The translations under genes were made by a program, and so were the position numbers. Shown here piece after piece: positions 43,172 through 51,669 of a stretch of DNA of 64,000 nt. Source of the stretch: Glycomyces tritici (GTDB lineage Bacteria; Actinomycetota; Actinomycetes; Mycobacteriales; Micromonosporaceae); NCBI RefSeq assembly GCF_030403505.1, contig NZ_JAUEMJ010000001.1, positions 619,762-683,761 of the forward strand. The letters run 5' to 3'. Under the pieces are notes generated by a model, which was not told the origin of the DNA, made no database searches, and worked only from the letters and a program-made list of their open reading frames with translations. How positions within the stretch are numbered: position 1 is the first letter of the stretch; the number at the start of each line of letters is the position of its first letter.

Positions 43172-44891
43172 ATCGGTGGGCCGCGTGCTCGGCACAGAGG
43201 ACGCGACGCCCCTGTCGTTCTGGGTCGGCGTCGGGCCGGAGGCGTACGCGCAGCTCGACGACGTGCTCACCACCGAACGCCAGGTGCCCGGGGTCGGCAC
43301 GGTCCGCATCTCCGGCGTCGTCACCTCCGTGCGCTCGCGACACGAAGGCGCGCAGTTCGACTCGGACGTCTTCGACATCGCCGGGGGCCTGCTCCCCGCG
43401 CAGGTCCAGGAGGCCGCCGAGGTCACCGTGACCCGCGTCGAACCCGAGGTGTTCGTGCCGCCGCGCCCCGGCTCGGAGGTGCAACGCGCCACCGGCGAGG
43501 ACCGCGACCGGGCCCTCTACTTCGACGGCATGGCCCGCCAAGTGCCCCTCGGGTTCTCGCGCGATGGCCAGCCGGTGTTCCTCAACCCCGACTTCCTCGA
43601 CGGCACGAGGGGCGCGCACGTCTCCATCTCCGGCATCTCCGGCGTCGCCACGAAGACCTCCTTCGCGACATGGATGCTCTACTCGCTCCTGCACTCCGGC
43701 GCACTCGGCGCCGAAGCCGCGAACACGAAGGCGCTCATCTTCAACGTCAAGGGCGAGGACCTGCTGCTCCTTGACCACGACAACACGAAGATCGACGAGA
43801 GCGTGCGCGACTCCTACCGCCGCCTCGGCATGGAGCCCGGCGCGTTCAAGTCCGTGGAGGTGCTCGCACCGCCGCGCGAAGGCGACTCCAACGGCGTCCC
43901 CGACGTGGCGTGCCGGTCCACCGGCGTGGACGCGTTCTACTGGACCCTCGCCGAGTTCTGCCAACTCAGCCTGCTGCCGTTCGTGTTCGCCGACGGCGAC
44001 GACGACCGCCAGCAGTACACGATGGTCGTCCACCAGGTCGCCGCCAGACTGCGCAAAGAGGCCCGCCCCAAGGACAACGGCGCGATCAGCGTCGACGGGC
44101 AGCTGCTCACCAGCTACCGCGACCTCGTCGACCTCATCTGCGAGCGCCTCTCCGACGACGAGACCCGCACCGAATGGGCCGGGTCCGCGATCGGCCTGGG
44201 CACCGTGAACGCGTTCATCCGCCGCCTCATCGCCTCCGGGCGCGACATCGGGCGGCTCATCCGCGGCGACCTGCCGCCCAAGGGCGCCGTGCTCACCTCG
44301 GACGCCCAGGTCACCGTCGTGGACCTGCACAACCTGCCCGACCGGGCGCAGCGCTTCGTCGTCGGCGTCGTGCTCCGCACCGAGTTCGAGCGCAAGGAGA
44401 AGGCCGGCACCGCCCGCCCGCTCCAGTTCGTCGTCCTCGACGAGCTGAACAAGTACGCGCCGCGCGAGGGCACCAGCCCCATCAAGGACATCCTGCTCGA
44501 CATCGCCGAACGCGGACGCTCCCTCGGGGTCATCCTCATCGGCGCCCAGCAGACCGCGTCCGAAGTGGAGCGGCGCATCGCCTCCAACTCGGCGATCCGC
44601 GTCGTCGGCCGGCTCGACGCCGCCGAGGCCACCCGCCCCGAGTACGGGTTCCTCACGCAGGCGCAGCGCATGCGGGTGCTCATGGCCAAGCCCGGCACCA
44701 TGTTCGTGGCCCAGCCCGAGCTCCCGGTCCCGCTCGTGGTGAACTTCCCGTTCCCCGCCTGGGCCACCCGCCCCTCCGAGGCCGGGTCCGCCCCGGCCGC
44801 CACCGCGCGGTCCGGCCGCGCACTCTCGCCCACCGCGAAGGTCGACCCGTTCGACCTCGCCGGGGACGACGAAGACGACATCCCGTTCTAG
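43164..44891 (+). CDS. HerA-like FtsK/DUF87-family ATPase
   Basis: A 575-residue AAA-type ATPase. An N-terminal beta-barrel-like part (HAS-barrel position, about 1-110) precedes the P-loop, which reads GISGVATKTS (about 155-165), a variant with Thr before the Lys. Walker B is FVVLDELNKYAP, and the sensor-like segment is VILIGAQQTASEVERRI. The composition matches HerA helicases, which form hexamers and process DNA ends with NurA and Mre11-Rad50. It starts inside the preceding gene (8-base overlap) and lies 44 bases before sbcD. It is expected to be the end-resection translocase of this module. Confidence 0.87.
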   Translation: MSESVGRVLGTEDATPLSFWVGVGPEAYAQLDDVLTTERQVPGVGTVRISGVVTSVRSRHEGAQFDSDVFDIAGGLLPAQVQEAAEVTVTRVEPEVFVPPRPGSEVQRATGEDRDRALYFDGMARQVPLGFSRDGQPVFLNPDFLDGTRGAHVSISGISGVATKTSFATWMLYSLLHSGALGAEAANTKALIFNVKGEDLLLLDHDNTKIDESVRDSYRRLGMEPGAFKSVEVLAPPREGDSNGVPDVACRSTGVDAFYWTLAEFCQLSLLPFVFADGDDDRQQYTMVVHQVAARLRKEARPKDNGAISVDGQLLTSYRDLVDLICERLSDDETRTEWAGSAIGLGTVNAFIRRLIASGRDIGRLIRGDLPPKGAVLTSDAQVTVVDLHNLPDRAQRFVVGVVLRTEFERKEKAGTARPLQFVVLDELNKYAPREGTSPIKDILLDIAERGRSLGVILIGAQQTASEVERRIASNSAIRVVGRLDAAEATRPEYGFLTQAQRMRVLMAKPGTMFVAQPELPVPLVVNFPFPAWATRPSEAGSAPAATARSGRALSPTAKVDPFDLAGDDEDDIPF

Positions 44892-44935
44892 ATTCGGGCC
44901 CACAGCACTGAACTCACAGCACTGAGGAGCAGGCC

Positions 44936-46090
44936 TTGCGGATTCTCCACACGTCCGACTGGCACGTCGGCGTCACCATGAAGGGCCGCTCGCGCCTCGA
45001 CGAGCAGCGCGCCGTCTTCAAGCAGATGGTCGACGTCGCCCGTGCAGAAGCGGTCGATCTCGTGATCGTCGCCGGGGACCTCTTCGACACCGCCTCGCCC
45101 TCGGCCGAGTCGCAGCGGCTCCTGTTCTCGGCCCTGTCCGCCCTGCGCGGCACCGGCGCCGAGGTCGTCGTCATCGCCGGGAACCACGACAACGGCAAGG
45201 CCCTCGAGGCCCTCCGGCACTGGGCCCACGCCGCCGGCATCCACCTGCGCGGCTCGCTCGGCAAGGCCGCCGACCACCTCATCACCGGCACGACCGAGAA
45301 CGGCGAGCCCTGGCGCTGCGCCGCCCTCCCGTTCATCGCCCAGCGGCACGCCGTGCGCGCCGCCGAGCTGTTCGAACTCGGCGCGGCCGGCGCCGAGGCG
45401 AACTACGCCGACCACCTGCGCCGCCTCGTCTCCGCACTGACGCACGACTTCACCGCCGACACCGTGAACCTCTTCACCGGGCACCTCACCGTCGTGGGCG
45501 GCAAGGTGGGCGGCGGCGAACGCGAGGTCCACACCGTGGCCGACTACGCCGTCCCCGCCGCGATCTTCCCGCCCACCACTTCCTATGTGGCCCTTGGGCA
45601 CCTGCACAAGGCGCAGGCGATCACCGGGCCCTGCCCGATCCGCTACTCCGGCGGGCCGCTCGCGGTCGACTTCGGCGAAGAGGACCACACGCCGAGCGTC
45701 GCCATCGTCGACGTAGCGCCCGGCGTCCCCGCCCGCGCGCGCACCGTGCCGCTCACCGCCGCCGTGCCGCTGCAGACCATCCGCGGCACCCTCGAGAAGC
45801 TCGCGAAGGCCGAGGTCGACGAGCGGGCCTGGCTGCGGGTCTTCGTCACCGAACCGGCCCGCGCCGGACTCCGCGGCGAGGTCGCCGACCTCTTCCCCCG
45901 CGCCGTCCAGATCCACATCGACCCGGTCATGCGCACCGACGAGGCCAAACCCCGCGAACGGCGCTCCGGCCGCAGCCCCGGCGACCTCTTCGCCGCGTAT
46001 CTCACCGAGCACCAGCACGACGATCCCGCCGTCACGAAGCTGTTCAGCCAGCTCTACGAAGACACCCAGACCGTCACCGAGGAGGCCTGA
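44936..46090 (+). CDS. sbcD: Exonuclease SbcCD subunit D (Mre11-like)
   Basis: A 384-residue Mre11-type metallophosphoesterase. The N-terminal motifs are HTSDWHVG (metal-binding Asp/His), IVAGDLFDTASPS (GDxxD), VIAGNHDNGKALE (GNHD), and later GHLTVVGG and ALGHLHKAQ. These give nuclease activity on double-strand DNA ends, in complex with SbcC. The TTG start has GAGGAG six bases upstream. The stop overlaps the SbcC start as TGATG. The C-terminal 100 residues are the Rad50-binding part. Confidence 0.95.
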   Translation: MRILHTSDWHVGVTMKGRSRLDEQRAVFKQMVDVARAEAVDLVIVAGDLFDTASPSAESQRLLFSALSALRGTGAEVVVIAGNHDNGKALEALRHWAHAAGIHLRGSLGKAADHLITGTTENGEPWRCAALPFIAQRHAVRAAELFELGAAGAEANYADHLRRLVSALTHDFTADTVNLFTGHLTVVGGKVGGGEREVHTVADYAVPAAIFPPTTSYVALGHLHKAQAITGPCPIRYSGGPLAVDFGEEDHTPSVAIVDVAPGVPARARTVPLTAAVPLQTIRGTLEKLAKAEVDERAWLRVFVTEPARAGLRGEVADLFPRAVQIHIDPVMRTDEAKPRERRSGRSPGDLFAAYLTEHQHDDPAVTKLFSQLYEDTQTVTEEA

Positions 46091-48522
46091 TGCGGCCCAT
46101 CCGACTGGACCTCCAGGGATTCGGCTCCTACACCGGGTCCGAGACCTTCGACTTCACCGACGCGGAGTTCTTCGCGCTCACCGGGCCCACCGGCGCGGGC
46201 AAGTCCACGGTGCTCGACGCGATCTGCTTCGCGCTGTACGGCCGCACCCCGCGCTGGCCGAAGTCGGCCACCCAGAACTCCCTCGCACCGTCCTCAGTGG
46301 AGGGCCGGGTGCGGCTGGTGTTCCAAGCGGCCGGGCAGCACTACGTGGCCACGCGCATCCTGCGGCGCGACCGCAACGGCAAGGTCAAGACCACCACCGC
46401 CGCCATGGAGCAGCTGCCCGACGGCGTGAACCCCGCCGAGGACACCGAGCTCGTCGAAGGCCTCGGCAAGGCCCTCGGCGGGAGCCCGAACGAGGTCAAC
46501 GCCGCCGCCGAGCGGATCATCGGCCTCCCGTTCGAGCAGTTCACCAAGTGCGTGCTGCTCCCCCAGGGCGAGTTCGCGGAGTTCCTGCGCGCCTCCTCGG
46601 CCGACCGCCGGAACATCCTGGAGAACCTGCTCGGCCACAGCGTCTACCGCGGCATCCAGCAGCGCGCCCGCACCCGGTTCGTCGACGCGGACGCGAAGCG
46701 GCAGGCGTACGAGACGCAGCTGGCCGGCATCGCGCCGGTCACCGAGGAGCAGATCCGGCACGCCGCCGAACGCGTCGAGCGCCTGGAGAAGCTCTCGGAG
46801 CCCGTGCGGGACAAGTCGAACGCGCTCGACGGGCTCGCCTCGGCCGTCGAGGCCGCGCGGCGCCGGCTCACCGAGGCCGAGGCGAACCTGGCCTCGCTCA
46901 CGTACATCAAGCAGCCGTCCGGCGTAGCGGACATCGCCGCGCAGGTCGCCTCGGCGACCGCCGCGGTGGTCGAGAAGGCGGCCGAAGTCGAGGCCACCGA
47001 AGCCGAGGACGAGCGGCTGCGGACCGAACTGGACGGCCTCGACCTGGCGAAGCTCGAGCGCGACCTCAAGGCCTGGGCCGAACTGGCCGAGACCGAGTCG
47101 AAGCTCAAGACCGGCCTCGAGCTCACCGAGGAGCTGCGCGACCAGTTCGCCGAGGCGAAGGAACTGGAAGAGGCCGCCTCGGAGGAGGTCGAGATCCAGC
47201 ACGCGGCGCTCCACAAGGTCCGCATGGCCGAACTCGCCGGGACCCTCAGGGCAGGGCTGGCGGTCGGCGACGAGTGCCCGGTCTGCGACCGGCCCGTGGA
47301 CGAGGTTCCGGAGCACGACCTCTCCGAGTCGATGCACCAGGCCGAAGAGGCCTCCCGTACGGCCACAGTGGAGTTCCGCGACTCGCAGGCGGCCGTCGTC
47401 GCCCTCCAGACGAAGCTCGAGAACTACGAGGAGCGGCTCACCGAGCTGCAGCTGGCCGAGCGGCGGCTGAAGAAGAAGCTCGAGAACGTCCCCGAACCGA
47501 CGGTCCTGCAGCAGCAGCGGTCCAGCTCCGAGGAGGCCCGGCAGCAGCTCGCGGGCACCGGCGCCGCGCTCAAGGCCGCGCGGCGGGCGCTGCGCGAGGC
47601 CGAGAAGCGCAAGGCCGTCGCCGACGAGCGGCAGCAACGGGCCTGGAAGGAGTTCCAGCACGCCCGCGACCAGGTGGCCGTGCTCGGCCCGCCCGCCGGC
47701 GGGGACGACCTGGCCGCGAGCTGGGAGCAGCTGGTCGCCTGGGCCGAGGCCTCCCTGGAGCGAGCGGGGTCCGAGCGCGAGGCCGCCCGCACCGAGCTCG
47801 CGGGCCTGGACGGCCGCGCCCAGACACTGCGCGGCGAGCTCCGGTTCGCCTTGGGCGAGTTCAACGTCGAGGTGCCGCGCAACGGCACCGGCGGCGACTA
47901 CGTGGCCCGGCACGCGACCGCCGTCGAAGCGGCGCGCGCGGAGTCCGCGGCCCTCACCGAGGCCCGGAGGCGGCGCATCGACCTCGACGCCGAGATGCGG
48001 CGCTTCGCGGGCGAGGCGCTGGTGGCCAAGGAGCTCGCGAAGCACCTGGATGCGCGCAAGTTCATGGAGTGGCTGCTCAGCGAGGCCCTCGACGAGCTGG
48101 TGGCGGGAGCGACCGTGATGCTCAACCGCATCACCGGCGGCCAGTACGACCTGGTGTACCGCGAGCAGGACTTCTGGGTCGTGGACCACCACGACGCCGA
48201 CATGCCGCGCCCGGCGCGGAGCCTTTCGGGCGGCGAGACCTTCGCGGCCTCGCTGTCATTGGCGCTCGCCCTGAGCGATCAGCTGGCGAGCCTGTCGCGG
48301 CACGGCGCGAGCCTGGAGTCGATCATCCTTGACGAGGGCTTCGGGACATTGGACCCCGAAACGCTCGATGCGGTCGCGACGACACTGGAGGCGCTGACGC
48401 TCTCCGCCGGTCGCACCGTCGGCCTCGTGACGCATGTGACCGAACTCGCAGAACGGGTGCCCGTGCGGTTCCGGGTCACCAAGGACGCCAAAGGGTCCCA
48501 TGTGGAGAAGACCTTCACTTAG
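46090..48522 (+). CDS. sbcC: Exonuclease SbcCD subunit C (Rad50-like SMC ATPase)
   Basis: An 810-residue ABC-type ATPase, shorter than E. coli SbcC (about 1050), meaning shorter coiled coils. Walker A is GPTGAGKSTVLDAI. Long heptad-rich arms flank a zinc hook with CPVCDRP (Cys near residue 396). The ABC signature is LSGGETFAASLSLALAL, and Walker B is IILDEGFGTLDPE. The N- and C-terminal halves combine to bind ATP at a dimer interface and control SbcD. It is directly coupled to sbcD, and the transcript probably ends soon after; the 249-base stretch behind it holds a palindrome but no gene I can support. Confidence 0.95.
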   Translation: MRPIRLDLQGFGSYTGSETFDFTDAEFFALTGPTGAGKSTVLDAICFALYGRTPRWPKSATQNSLAPSSVEGRVRLVFQAAGQHYVATRILRRDRNGKVKTTTAAMEQLPDGVNPAEDTELVEGLGKALGGSPNEVNAAAERIIGLPFEQFTKCVLLPQGEFAEFLRASSADRRNILENLLGHSVYRGIQQRARTRFVDADAKRQAYETQLAGIAPVTEEQIRHAAERVERLEKLSEPVRDKSNALDGLASAVEAARRRLTEAEANLASLTYIKQPSGVADIAAQVASATAAVVEKAAEVEATEAEDERLRTELDGLDLAKLERDLKAWAELAETESKLKTGLELTEELRDQFAEAKELEEAASEEVEIQHAALHKVRMAELAGTLRAGLAVGDECPVCDRPVDEVPEHDLSESMHQAEEASRTATVEFRDSQAAVVALQTKLENYEERLTELQLAERRLKKKLENVPEPTVLQQQRSSSEEARQQLAGTGAALKAARRALREAEKRKAVADERQQRAWKEFQHARDQVAVLGPPAGGDDLAASWEQLVAWAEASLERAGSEREAARTELAGLDGRAQTLRGELRFALGEFNVEVPRNGTGGDYVARHATAVEAARAESAALTEARRRRIDLDAEMRRFAGEALVAKELAKHLDARKFMEWLLSEALDELVAGATVMLNRITGGQYDLVYREQDFWVVDHHDADMPRPARSLSGGETFAASLSLALALSDQLASLSRHGASLESIILDEGFGTLDPETLDAVATTLEALTLSAGRTVGLVTHVTELAERVPVRFRVTKDAKGSHVEKTFT

Positions 48523-48743
48523 TGCAGGTCACGGGCTCTTGACGAATTCTTGACGCCTCTTTGCGCTTCCGCGCGCCCGCATTCTGGCAATCCCCCGGGG
48601 CCGGGAGTAATTTCAAATCGTCCACCGCGTCAGGCCGCAACGGCAGCACACCACACGCGCGCTGTTGGCATGCACGCCATCCGATATGCGTGCGATATCC
48701 GGCTATGCACCAGGACACATGAGGGTCACTCACCTGCAGTTAA

Positions 48744-48759
48744 ACTTGAATGTTCAAGT
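48744..48759. promoter_or_regulatory. 16-base palindrome upstream of the carbonic anhydrase gene
   Basis: ACTTGAA-TG-TTCAAGT is perfectly symmetrical and ends 12 bases before the ATG. It lies between a TTAAAC -35-like box and a TATGCA -10-like box at 17-base spacing. The form resembles ArsR-type operator sites, so metal- or stress-dependent control is possible. It is inference from symmetry and position. Confidence 0.5.
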
Positions 48760-48771
48760 ACTTATGCAGAT

Positions 48772-49548
48772 ATGACCACATTGCACTTCCGCGGCAATCG
48801 CCGCAAGCTGATCACCGGAGCGGGCGCCGTCGGCGCCGGCGCCTTGGCCGTCTTCGCCCTCGACGCCTGCAGCGCCGACGGCAGCGGCATGGGCGGCGAG
48901 GACGCCGCCGCGCAGACCGCAGACGTCCCCAGCCTCAAGGACTTCGACTCGGCCACCGACATCTGGGACGCCATGCTCGACGGCAACCAGCGCTGGGCCG
49001 ACGGCGGCGCCGTCCACCCCGACACCGACGTCGCCCTCCGCGAATCCCTCGCCGAAGGCCAGGAGCCCCGCGCCGCCGTCTTCACCTGCGTCGACTCCCG
49101 CGTCGCCCCCGAGTTCGTTTTCGACACCGGCGTCGGCGACCTCATGGTCACCCGCACCGCCGGCAACGTCTACGACCCGCTCGTCTCCGAGTCCGTCTCC
49201 TACGGCCCCGCCGCCCTCGAAGCCCCGCTCCTCGTCGTCCTCGGCCACCAGAAGTGCGGCGCCGTCACCGCCGCCCACGAGGCCCTCCTCGCGGCCGAGG
49301 AGGGCACCGAGCTCGAGGAGCACGAGTACGCGCTCCCCGAGACCGTGGAAGCCCTCAGGGCCGCCTACGAGGCGTCCAAGGGCGAGTCCGGCGACCCCGT
49401 CGACGCGATGATCAAGGCGAACGTCCTCCTGACGATCCAGGCCCTCAAGGAGCACCCGAACCTGGCCGAACTCGTCGCGGACGGCGAGCTCACCGTGGTC
49501 GGCGGCGTCTACTCCCTCGAGACCGGACTGGTCACCGAGGTCTCCTAG
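48772..49548 (+). CDS. Exported beta-carbonic anhydrase, predicted lipoprotein
   Basis: A 258-residue beta-class carbonic anhydrase, which interconverts CO2 and bicarbonate. The zinc ligands are the Cys of FTCVDSRVAP (with the catalytic Asp-Arg dyad) and the His and Cys in LGHQKCGAV. The N-terminus is an export signal with a twin arginine (GNRRKLITGAGAV), a hydrophobic stretch and a lipobox-like ALDAC (Cys33), so it is probably Tat-exported and lipid-anchored, unlike ordinary cytosolic beta-carbonic anhydrases. It lies between sbcC and the NurA-like gene with no obvious link to DNA repair. Confidence 0.9.
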   Translation: MTTLHFRGNRRKLITGAGAVGAGALAVFALDACSADGSGMGGEDAAAQTADVPSLKDFDSATDIWDAMLDGNQRWADGGAVHPDTDVALRESLAEGQEPRAAVFTCVDSRVAPEFVFDTGVGDLMVTRTAGNVYDPLVSESVSYGPAALEAPLLVVLGHQKCGAVTAAHEALLAAEEGTELEEHEYALPETVEALRAAYEASKGESGDPVDAMIKANVLLTIQALKEHPNLAELVADGELTVVGGVYSLETGLVTEVS

Positions 49549-49614
49549 CGCGGTCCAGGGCGTCGACGGCGAGCAGTACGCTGGGCCGCAATCGTTCCGG
49601 AAAGCAGGTGCGCC

Positions 49615-50538
49615 TTGCAGATCACCGTCGACGCCTGGGACCCGTCCTTCGCGGACAACCCCGAGTCGCCCTCGCGCTCGAACCAGGCCATCGTGAACGC
49701 CGGTGTCGAGCTCGAACCCGCCGACTGGCGCCCGGTCGACGCGCCCGCTTCGGGGCCGCGCCGCATCCTCGTGGTCGACGGCGTGCGCCGCATCGACGCC
49801 CGCGTCGAGCTGCTGGAGGACGGCGAGCGCTGGCCGGGCGTGTGCGTTTCGTGGGCGGCCGGCGCGGTGGCGTGCGACCTCGACGGGCAGGTCTCCACGG
49901 TGGCCGAGGCGGCCGTGGAGCGGGGCCTGTTCGCGGCGGTGAGCCCCGGCGTGGACTTCGGCTACTACCCGTACTGCGAGGCCGTCTCGGCCGATCCGGG
50001 CGAACTCGTCAACGAGGCGCAGCAGAAGATGGCCGACCTCGAGGCGAAGATGGCGACGCTGTGCGCGATGGACGCCCAGCTGTCCGTGCTCGACGGGCCG
50101 CTGCGCGGGCGCACGCGCCTGCCGAACTCGGTGGGGTACATCAAGAGCCACCACCGCTCGTACCTGCAGGGCGAGCTGAACGCGGTCGTGGAGCGGCTGC
50201 GGCCGGGCCAGCGCACGCCGGTCTTCCACCTCATGTCGGGCTGGCCGCGCTACACGTGGTACCTGCGGCTGCCGGGGACGTCGTCCCGGGGCTGGGCGGG
50301 CGTCGCGCGGCTCGAGGCCGCTGACGACTTGAGCGAGGAGGCGGCCATCGCGCTCGCCGACGCCACTGCGGCGGCCCTGCCGCCCTTGGGTTCGGCGGCG
50401 CACAAGGACGCGCGCGCCCCGCAGAACCTCACTCCGATCGCGGGGCTCGAGCGCCGCTTGAAGCGGATGCTGGGCGACCCGCGGCTGCTGCTGCGCTCGG
50501 TGCGGGCGGCGTCCAGGGAGACTGACGACCGGCCTTAG
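49615..50538 (+). CDS. NurA-like domain protein (predicted nuclease)
   Basis: A 307-residue protein that I match to the NurA fold by pattern. An N-terminal Asp-Gly (ILVVDGVRR, residues 51-59) corresponds to the catalytic VDG of NurA. A central Glu lies in MADLEAKM, a second Asp-Gly in SVLDGPLRGR (about 157-166) and VGYIKSHHRSY (173-183). The C-terminal TWYLRLPG and AGVARLEA match the last strands. NurA is a 5'-3' exonuclease that works with HerA and Mre11-Rad50 in archaea. The TTG start is weakly supported. It lies one gene beyond herA-like/sbcD/sbcC and ends in a strong terminator. Confidence 0.68.
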   Translation: MQITVDAWDPSFADNPESPSRSNQAIVNAGVELEPADWRPVDAPASGPRRILVVDGVRRIDARVELLEDGERWPGVCVSWAAGAVACDLDGQVSTVAEAAVERGLFAAVSPGVDFGYYPYCEAVSADPGELVNEAQQKMADLEAKMATLCAMDAQLSVLDGPLRGRTRLPNSVGYIKSHHRSYLQGELNAVVERLRPGQRTPVFHLMSGWPRYTWYLRLPGTSSRGWAGVARLEAADDLSEEAAIALADATAAALPPLGSAAHKDARAPQNLTPIAGLERRLKRMLGDPRLLLRSVRAASRETDDRP

Positions 50539-50551
50539 GGCCCGAACGTGC

Positions 50552-50585
50552 GAGCAGCCCCGGCGCCGTCGCGCCGGGGCTGCTC
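50552..50585. terminator. Bidirectional terminator
   Basis: A perfect 15-bp stem (GAGCAGCCCCGGCGC/GCGCCGGGGCTGCTC) with a CGTC loop lies between convergent genes. Confidence 0.88.
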
Positions 50586-50634
50586 TGCGGGTCAGCGAAC
50601 TCCGGGTCCGCTTGGGTTCGAGCTTAGAGGTGGA

Positions 50635-51342
50635 TCAGTACCAGCCGTTGGACTCGCTGTGCGACCAGGCGCCGCACGGGCTGCCGTAGCGGCCTTCGAT
50701 GTAGTCGAGACCCCAGGCGATCTGGGTGGCCGGGTTGGTCTCCCAGTCGTCGCCGTTGGCGGCCATCTTGTCGCCGGGGAGGGACTGCGGGATGCCGTAG
50801 GCGCCCGAACCGGAGTTGTAGGCGCTCTCGTCCCAGCCGGACTCCCGGTCCCACAGGTCGACGAGGCAGCCGACCTCGTTCATGTCCCAGCCGGCCTCGA
50901 GGGTCATGGTGCAGCCGATGGCCTTGTTGCCGGAGTATTCGGAGCAGTCGGCGGCGATGTCGACGCTGCCGCCGCCGTCGGAGGACTCGGAGGTCTCCTC
51001 TTCGGCGGGTTCGGGCTCGGGTTCGGGTTCGGGGACCTCGGCGGGCTCGGTCTTCTCGGTGGGCTCGACCGCGGCGGCCTCCTTGACGGGGAGGATGCTG
51101 TCCATCGGCGCGACCTGGTCCCACTGGCGCTCGGCGTCGCCGGCGTCGGCGACGATCTCGGCGGCGAGCAGTTCCTCGGCGGTGGGGTCGTCGGTGCTGA
51201 TGATGGCGGCGCTCGCGCTGCTGGCGGAGCCGACGGCGAAGAGGACGGCGGCGGCGGACACGAGGACGCGTTTGCGGGCGGGGTGCCGCTCGGGGTCTTC
51301 GGCTCGGTGCCGCGCACGGGAGGTCTGCATGCGGGTGAACAT
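50635..51342 (-). CDS. Secreted lytic-transglycosylase-like protein (aggregation-promoting factor/SLT type)
   Basis: A 235-residue exported protein. The signal region (RKRVLVSAAAVLFAVGSASSASA) is followed by a Pro/Glu-rich spacer (EVPEPEPEPEPAEEE) and a C-terminal lysozyme-like domain. The catalytic Glu lies in LWDRESGWDESAYN, with GAYGIPQSLPG and WGLDYIEGRYGSPCGAW behind it, as in actinobacterial resuscitation/transglycosylase domains. It probably cleaves peptidoglycan. ATG at MFTR or at MQTS twelve bases later are both possible. The stretch before it can fold into strong hairpins, so post-transcriptional control is likely. Confidence 0.83.
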   Translation of the reverse strand: MFTRMQTSRARHRAEDPERHPARKRVLVSAAAVLFAVGSASSASAAIISTDDPTAEELLAAEIVADAGDAERQWDQVAPMDSILPVKEAAAVEPTEKTEPAEVPEPEPEPEPAEEETSESSDGGGSVDIAADCSEYSGNKAIGCTMTLEAGWDMNEVGCLVDLWDRESGWDESAYNSGSGAYGIPQSLPGDKMAANGDDWETNPATQIAWGLDYIEGRYGSPCGAWSHSESNGWY

Positions 51343-51600
51343 CGGGGCAACCCTAGGGGTGCGAAACCGAGCGGTCGTACCGCTCGGTAATCGCACCAAT
51401 ACGGCACATCTCCACATGCGAGCGAAGCTATCGGGTGCCTGGTTCGCCCGATAGCGACGGTATCGCGCCGGAAGTCGCCGTCCTCCTGGGACCGGGGCAC
51501 CGGGACTCCCCCGAACGGCCCATTGACACCGCGACGCCCCGGCAGACCTTCTTCCACGCAGGTCTAGTGAGATCAATGTCATAAAGGACCGCTAACATGC
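51343..51600 (-). promoter_or_regulatory. Structured leader, possible degenerate c-di-AMP riboswitch
   Basis: Two perfect hairpins are seen: a 10-bp stem with CGT loop at 51366-51388 flanked by a further 7-bp pairing (51358-51364 with 51391-51397), and a 9-bp stem at 51427-51435/51447-51455. On the minus strand the segment GGCGACTTCCGGCGCGATAC followed by CGTCGCTATCGGGCG is loosely like the 3' part of ydaO-type c-di-AMP riboswitches, which often precede resuscitation-factor genes. The match is incomplete and from memory. Confidence 0.4.
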
Positions 51601-51621
51601 CCGTATTGCCCGGAAAGCACG

Positions 51622-51653
51622 GAACCGGCCCCACCGGGAGGCGGGGCCGGTTC
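51622..51653 (-). terminator. Hairpin after the HAAS membrane protein gene
   Basis: An 11-bp stem GAACCGGCCCC/GGGGCCGGTTC with a 10-base loop follows the stop of the minus-strand membrane protein gene. Confidence 0.65.
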
Positions 51654-51669
51654 GCGTCTCGCGCGGCGC

